Of a stretch of 64,000 nt of DNA, positions 60,048-64,000 are shown piece after piece. The DNA is from Pedobacter endophyticus. GTDB lineage: Bacteria; Bacteroidota; Bacteroidia; Sphingobacteriales; Sphingobacteriaceae. Below the pieces are notes generated by a model, which saw only the letters and a list, made by a program, of their open reading frames with translations, searched no databases and had not been told where the DNA came from. Made by a program: the position numbers and the translations under genes. Within the stretch, counting starts at the first letter, position 1; each line of letters starts with the position of its first letter. The stretch spans positions 4,154,001 to 4,218,000 of the forward strand of contig NZ_CP064939.1 of NCBI RefSeq assembly GCF_015679185.1, in the 5' to 3' direction.

Positions 60048-60521
60048 ATGTCAGAAGAACAGGAAACCTCCCAGGGAAACGAACCACTGGATTTAAATAA
60101 AAACAACACCCCCGAAGCGGCACCTACAAACTCGGGTTTTGCAACACCACCGCCTTTTCAACAACCACCACCTTTCGGCCAGTTTCCCGGCGGAATGGGG
60201 ATGGGGCAACAGAACCTGCCAAATGCTACAGCGGCCCTGGTTTTGGGCATCATTGCACTTCCGGCCTGCTGCTTTTACGGTGTGTTTGGTCTGGTATTCG
60301 GAATAATCGCCTGGATTCTTGGCGGTAGCGATGTTAAAAAATACCAGCTTAATCCCGCATGGTATACCGAGTCGTCCTATAAAAATGCAAAAGCAGGAAA
60401 GATTTGCGGTATGATTGCGACGATTATAAGCGCATTGTTTATCACTTTAGTTATTTTGGCGGTTGTAGGTGCCATTACGCATCCACAGGCCTATGATAAA
60501 TTTTTCCGCGGATTCAACTGA
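60048..60521 (+). CDS. CCC-motif membrane protein (DUF4190-like)
   Basis: 157 residues. A Pro/Gly/Gln-rich N-terminal tail (about 1-60, FATPPPFQQPPPFGQFPGG) precedes two double-helix segments: TAALVLGIIALPACCFYGVFGLVFGIIAWIL with the paired Cys, and GKICGMIATIISALFITLVILAVVGAI. The DUF4190 type recurs in Bacteroidota near DUF2752 genes. Probable role in membrane organisation is unknown. The terminator at 60552-60579 closes the operon. Confidence 0.85.
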   Translation: MSEEQETSQGNEPLDLNKNNTPEAAPTNSGFATPPPFQQPPPFGQFPGGMGMGQQNLPNATAALVLGIIALPACCFYGVFGLVFGIIAWILGGSDVKKYQLNPAWYTESSYKNAKAGKICGMIATIISALFITLVILAVVGAITHPQAYDKFFRGFN

Positions 60522-60551
60522 TATACAGGCTTAATTTTACCTTCAAAATAT

Positions 60552-60579
60552 AAATCGGATGATGCATACCATCCGATTT
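60552..60579 (+). terminator. Hairpin terminator of the DUF1232-DUF2752-CCC operon
   Basis: AAATCGGATG pairs perfectly with CATCCGATTT around an 8-base loop and is followed by TTGTTATTTTTG. Confidence 0.88.
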
Positions 60580-60582
60580 TGT

Positions 60583-60590
60583 TATTTTTG
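60583..60590 (+). promoter_or_regulatory. Bacteroidota -7 promoter element for the bacilliredoxin gene
   Basis: TATTTTTG matches TAnnTTTG, 35 bases before the start codon and directly after the preceding terminator. Confidence 0.65.
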
Positions 60591-60625
60591 TACCATCAAA
60601 GTTGTAAACACAAAAACTCAAGATA

Positions 60626-61036
60626 ATGTATCCAGAATATTTAGTAGAACCAATGCGTAAGGAATTGACTAATGTTGGTTTCGAAGAATTGAAAAATGCC
60701 GAAGAAGTTGATCAGGCAATTAAGGGCGAAGGTACCGTATTAGTTGTAGTAAACTCTGTTTGCGGATGCGCCGCGGCCAATGCTCGTCCGGCGGCAAGAG
60801 CAGCAGCAGCTCACGAAAAGCATCCTGATAAATTGGTTACCGTTTTTGCAGGAATGGAAAAAGAAGCTGTAGATCAGGCTAGAAATTATATGATGCCTTT
60901 TCCTCCGTCTTCTCCGGCCATGGCCTTATTTAAAGATGGTAAATTGGTACACATGATCGAGCGCCACCAAATTGAAGGCCGTCCTGCACAAATGATAGCC
61001 GACAACTTAATCGGTGCTTTTGAACAGTATTGCTAG
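60626..61036 (+). CDS. BrxA/BrxB-type bacilliredoxin
   Basis: 136 residues. The N-terminal MYPEYLVEPMRKELTNVGFEEL is typical; VVVNSVCGCAAANARPA carries the CGC active site (CxC) of the family; DQARNYMMPFPPSSPAMALF and VHMIERHQIEGRPA follow. It removes thiol adducts (bacillithiol or others) from proteins under oxidative stress. Stand-alone gene with its own promoter. Confidence 0.94.
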   Translation: MYPEYLVEPMRKELTNVGFEELKNAEEVDQAIKGEGTVLVVVNSVCGCAAANARPAARAAAAHEKHPDKLVTVFAGMEKEAVDQARNYMMPFPPSSPAMALFKDGKLVHMIERHQIEGRPAQMIADNLIGAFEQYC

Positions 61037-61145
61037 TTGAAAAGGAGATTCATTGCGATTACATCGGTCAGCGACAAACGGTCGATGTAATCCTTTTAAT
61101 TAATTGGTTTAGGCAAAAAGGAAATAAAATCGTTAAATTAGCATT

Positions 61146-61388
61146 ATGGAAACGGTTACATTACACCCACAAAATAGAGAGCAATTAAACGCAATTAAGG
61201 CCTTTGCCAAGGCTTTGAAAGTTCCATTCGGACCAAGCACGAAAGCTGAGCAAACTGAGCGGGAAAAGGGAATAGACCTTTATGGGATAGAAATGGTAAA
61301 AACCGTTGAAGAAGCAGAACAAGATATAAAAAACGGAAATACAACCAGGGTAAAAAGGGAGGATTTAAAAAGTTTTCTAGGTCTATAA
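61146..61388 (+). CDS. Antitoxin partner of YoeB-type toxin
   Basis: 80 residues. The opening METVTLHPQNREQLNAIKAFAKALKVPF is the common short antitoxin strand-helix found upstream of RelE/YoeB toxins in Bacteroidota (DUF2683-like). The C-terminus (KTVEEAEQDIKNGNTTRVKREDLKSFL) is the flexible toxin-wrapping part. It overlaps the toxin start by one base (TAATG). Confidence 0.85.
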   Translation: METVTLHPQNREQLNAIKAFAKALKVPFGPSTKAEQTEREKGIDLYGIEMVKTVEEAEQDIKNGNTTRVKREDLKSFLGL

Positions 61389-61651
61389 TGGCTTATGATT
61401 TAGAATTTACCCCAAAAGCAAAGAAAGATATACAAGAACATGGGAAAGCAGGGAATAAGTCGCTTTTAAGCAAACTTTGGTTTTTGTTAGACGAGCTTTC
61501 TGAACACCCATTTACAGGTACTGGCAAGCCTGAGCCACTAAAACACAATCTTTTCGGACATTGGACAAGGCGCATCAATCGTGAACACAGGATGTTATAC
61601 CGTGTTGAGGATGATAAAGTATATGTAATTTCGCTTAAAGGTCATACCTAA
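61388..61651 (+). CDS. Txe/YoeB-family addiction module toxin
   Basis: 87 residues with the RelE fold. LEFTPKAKKDIQEH at the start, LLDELSEHPFTGTGKPEPLK in the middle, then WTRRINREHRMLYRV with catalytic-region Arg/His and the C-terminal YVISLKGHT (YoeB ends in xxHY/GHY-like). It cleaves mRNA on the ribosome. Complete; forms an intact pair with the antitoxin, in contrast to the decayed PIN pair 2 kb upstream. Confidence 0.92.
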   Translation: MAYDLEFTPKAKKDIQEHGKAGNKSLLSKLWFLLDELSEHPFTGTGKPEPLKHNLFGHWTRRINREHRMLYRVEDDKVYVISLKGHT

Positions 61652-61710
61652 GCAACTTTGTAACGCTGAAATAGCCATTGAATCCATTTTGCAAATTAGC
61701 GCAACCTCTT

Positions 61711-62502
61711 CTAAAAATCCTTATTAAGTAACTTTTCCAATTCCCCAAAAGAAACATTCATTCTTACCCTGCCTTGTTTGGCGTAAGATATTTCTCCCGT
61801 TTCTTCCGAAATAATTACGGCCACAGCATCCGTCGTTTCCGAAACACCGATCCCAGCTCTATGCCTAAGTCCGAATTGTGGCGGTAACTGATCGTTATCT
61901 GTCAGTGGTAAAATGCAACTTGCGCTTTTAATCTTGTTCTCCGAAATTACCACAGCACCATCGTGCAGAGGGCTATTCTTTTGAAAAATACTTTCGAGTA
62001 AACGCTTCGAAATTTTTGCATCTACAAATTCGCAACTGTTCGCGAAATACTGCTCATCGTAAAATTTAACGAATACAATTAACGCCCCTGTGCGGGTTTT
62101 TTTCATGCTTTTGCAGGCATCAATTATAGGCTTAATTCTGGTCAGATTATTTCGTTCTATTTCTTTGCGACCAAATAAATAACCCCACCAGGCCTTGTTT
62201 TTTTGCAGGAAAGCATTTTTGCCAATGAGCAGCAGAAACCGTCTGATTTCCGGATGGAAAATCACAATCAAGGCGATAATCCCCACGCTCATAAATTTCT
62301 CTATAATGGTAGTTAGCAATTTCATGTGTAGCGCATCAACCACACGATAAAAGATTGCAATAATGAGCATACCAACCAACAAGTTTACGGCAAGTGTATT
62401 GCGAATTAAAGTGTAAACATAGTAAATCAGCAGAGCCACCAGTATGACATCCACCACATCAGTTGGCGAAATTTTTAGAAAATCAAAATCAAATCCTTTC
62501 AT
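61711..62502 (-). CDS. cdaA: Diadenylate cyclase CdaA
   Basis: 263 residues: three N-terminal membrane helices (about 15-35, 37-55, 60-85), then the DAC domain with SPLHDGAVVISENKI (DGA) and QFGLRHRAGIGVSE (RHR), the two motifs required for c-di-AMP synthesis. SEETGEISYAKQGRVRMN closes it. The signal controls potassium and envelope homeostasis. Downstream of folP on the same strand, the usual Bacteroidota arrangement, but separated by a repeat-filled gap. Confidence 0.96.
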   Translation of the reverse strand: MKGFDFDFLKISPTDVVDVILVALLIYYVYTLIRNTLAVNLLVGMLIIAIFYRVVDALHMKLLTTIIEKFMSVGIIALIVIFHPEIRRFLLLIGKNAFLQKNKAWWGYLFGRKEIERNNLTRIKPIIDACKSMKKTRTGALIVFVKFYDEQYFANSCEFVDAKISKRLLESIFQKNSPLHDGAVVISENKIKSASCILPLTDNDQLPPQFGLRHRAGIGVSETTDAVAVIISEETGEISYAKQGRVRMNVSFGELEKLLNKDF

Positions 62503-63223
62503 TTAGCGCAAGATAGTTTAAATCGGTTAATTGTTTATTTTGTTGGAAGGGAAATCTTTAAATTTTTGCAGAATTTCTCACGCTTCGAACCAACCGTCGT
62601 CCCGCGGGATGACCGGTTTTATGGCTGTCATCTTGAGTGTAACGCGTGTCCCGATGCTTCCTATCGTGTGGACACATCTCGTTTTATGCGCCGTCATTCC
62701 CGCGTAGGCGGGAATCTTAATGCTGGGCGCCCAATTTATTGCGCATTAGGATCCCCAGTCAAGCTGAGGATGACGACCGTTCTTAGAAAACGCCATAAAA
62801 TGTGTTGTCATTTTAATGGTTTCAGCTCGTAAAACGATATTTCAAAAATGTGTCCACACGATAGGATGCATCGGGGAAGGATCCGCAAGCGATGAAACGC
62901 AGACCATCAACAAACCACCGAGCAAAAAGAGAAGTGAGTCAGCAAAGTGTCTAACTTTTTGGGGGCACGCTTTAAAAACGGCAGTCTGAGCGGAGTTGAA
63001 GACTTTTTCTCATAGAATAATTGATAAGCATCTGCCTTTCGACTAGCCTGTATTGAGCGTAGCCGAAATGCTCAGGGTGACATTGTTTTATAATTTCTTT
63101 TTAACTAAACGACTTTGTGCGGATGCTTTCCCGAGATTCCAATAGCAACAGCAACTCACCTTATTGCGATTTCAAAACAATACATCAACATGATTGACGA
63201 TTAAGACTGTGGCAGCAAACCAG
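62503..63223. other. 720-bp gap filled with repeat elements
   Basis: No gene. It contains a 224-bp inverted-repeat element (listed separately), a GTCATTCCCGC...GCGGGAATCTTAAT REP copy at 62693-62720, a CTGAGCGGAGTTGAAG fragment near 62985, and a decayed relative of the MITE core (ctttcgactagcctgtattg to ctcagggtgacat) at 63035-63090. Confidence 0.75.
62651..62874. mobile_element. 224-bp element with 27-bp terminal inverted repeats
   Basis: The left end CCGATGCTTCCTATCGTGTG-GACACAT (62651-62677) is complementary to the right end ATGTGTCCACACGATAGGAT-GCATCGG (62848-62874) at 26 of 27 positions. The interior holds a REP-like palindrome and a ggatccccagtcaagctgag block. No ORF resembling a transposase. 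Confidence 0.75.
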
Positions 63224-64000
63224 TTAACCTTTCGTCATCCGCTCTACCAACTTCACACACTCAACAGCTTCCTTTACATCATGAACCCTTAAAATGCCGG
63301 CTCCTTTTTGCAGCGCAATGGTATTTAGCACCGAAGTTCCGTTTAACGACTCGGCCGCTGTAATGTTCAGCGCTTTGTAAATCATGCCCTTTCTCGAAAA
63401 ACCGACCAAAACCGGGAGTTTAAATATTTTGAACGCCTCCAGTTCATTCAATAACTGGTAGTTGTGCGACATCGTTTTTCCGAAGCCAAATCCCGGATCG
63501 ATAACCACGTCATGCACATTTAACTTTCTTAGCTCTGCTACTTTCCTTGCGAAATAATCTACAACCTCAAGCGTAACATTTCCGTAAGCCGGGTTAAGGT
63601 GCATGTTTTGAGGTGTTCCCTGCATGTGCATAATCATATAGGGAACCTGTAAGTTGGCTACCGTTTTCAACATCATCTCGTCCATATCGCCACTCGAAAT
63701 GTCGTTTACAATATGCGCACCCGCCTGTATGGCTTCTTCGGCAACGCGGGACCTAAAAGTGTCAATAGAAAAAACAGCGTCGGGAAACTCTTTGGCCAAA
63801 ACCTCAATAATGGGTACTACCCGCTGCAACTCTTCATCGGTTGAAATATCTTTCGCCCCCGGACGAGAGGAATATCCACCAACATCGATAAAAGCCGCCC
63901 CCTCATTTAAAAACTGTTCTGTTTTGGCAATGGCCTCTTTAATGGTGGTGTTTCGGCTATCGGGATAAAAAGAGTCGGGAGTGATGTTCAGAATTCCCAT
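63224..64000 (-). CDS. folP: Dihydropteroate synthase, N-terminus cut by window edge
   Basis: 258 residues are visible, beginning at MGILNITPDSFYPDS. Family members carry 15-25 residues before this block, so the true start lies beyond 64000 and the visible Met is internal. Motifs: INDISSGDMDEMM, MIMHMQGTPQNM, VIDPGFGFGKTMSHNY, VLVGFSRKGMI and the C-terminal RVHDVKEAVECVKL. It joins p-aminobenzoate to the pterin pyrophosphate in folate synthesis. Confidence 0.95.
   Translation of the reverse strand: MGILNITPDSFYPDSRNTTIKEAIAKTEQFLNEGAAFIDVGGYSSRPGAKDISTDEELQRVVPIIEVLAKEFPDAVFSIDTFRSRVAEEAIQAGAHIVNDISSGDMDEMMLKTVANLQVPYMIMHMQGTPQNMHLNPAYGNVTLEVVDYFARKVAELRKLNVHDVVIDPGFGFGKTMSHNYQLLNELEAFKIFKLPVLVGFSRKGMIYKALNITAAESLNGTSVLNTIALQKGAGILRVHDVKEAVECVKLVERMTKG

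Noticed and set aside
62566..62832. 88-residue reading frame
   Set aside because: It is made of REP-like and inverted-repeat sequence.

Overview
The window reads as a chromosomal segment of a Bacteroidota bacterium of the Sphingobacteriaceae type (Pedobacter-like). The signs are: TonB-dependent receptors with a carboxypeptidase-like N-domain paired with a DUF4249 lipoprotein, a bacterial GH3-family protein, a CCC-motif membrane protein, AIM24 and LptB orthologues, a folP-cdaA neighbourhood, promoters of the Bacteroidota TAnnTTTG type, and many dispersed intergenic palindromes. This placement is inference from gene content. I saw no rRNA, tRNA, CRISPR array, transposase or prophage structural gene.

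Layout. 0-7 kb is an AT-rich accessory region. It holds a small secreted protein, a convergent DUF5131/TcmP pair, a three-gene operon (DUF262 protein, AAA/DUF3696-type ATPase, unknown 287-aa protein) that looks like an undescribed anti-phage or genome-defence module, and a frameshifted Tat-type cupin gene. 7-11 kb holds a lipoprotein with a JAMM-like HxHP...PSxxD motif, followed by three tandem small secreted paralogues. Copies of the lipoprotein tail lie between the paralogues, a pattern expected of toxin/immunity-type arrays. 11-20 kb is envelope biology: SGNH hydrolase, heptahaem cytochrome c, TonB receptor plus DUF4249 lipoprotein, 2-hydroxyacid dehydrogenase and a 908-aa MG2/plug protein.

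20-38 kb is largely core: nitroreductase, EEP-family phosphodiesterase with two rhomboids, MutL, a TPR protein, RecF with a DciA-like DUF721 protein, three FKBP prolyl isomerases, Ndk, NrnA, and a CYTH/GH20 pair. 38-46 kb holds a collinear set on the minus strand: permease, glutamine-synthetase-like ligase, iron alcohol dehydrogenase, class I amidotransferase-type hydrolase and aldehyde dehydrogenase. Together they make a coherent gamma-glutamylation route for an amino alcohol such as ethanolamine.

46-64 kb is core again: Nnr, AIM24, an ECF sigma/anti-sigma pair, LipA, sulfatase, RecJ, LptB, GH3, bacilliredoxin, CdaA and partial FolP. Among these sit a decayed PIN toxin next to its intact antitoxin and an intact YoeB-type toxin/antitoxin pair. 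Intergenic DNA is unusually rich in several distinct palindromic or terminal-inverted-repeat element families and in purine-rich micro-repeat tails directly after stop codons.
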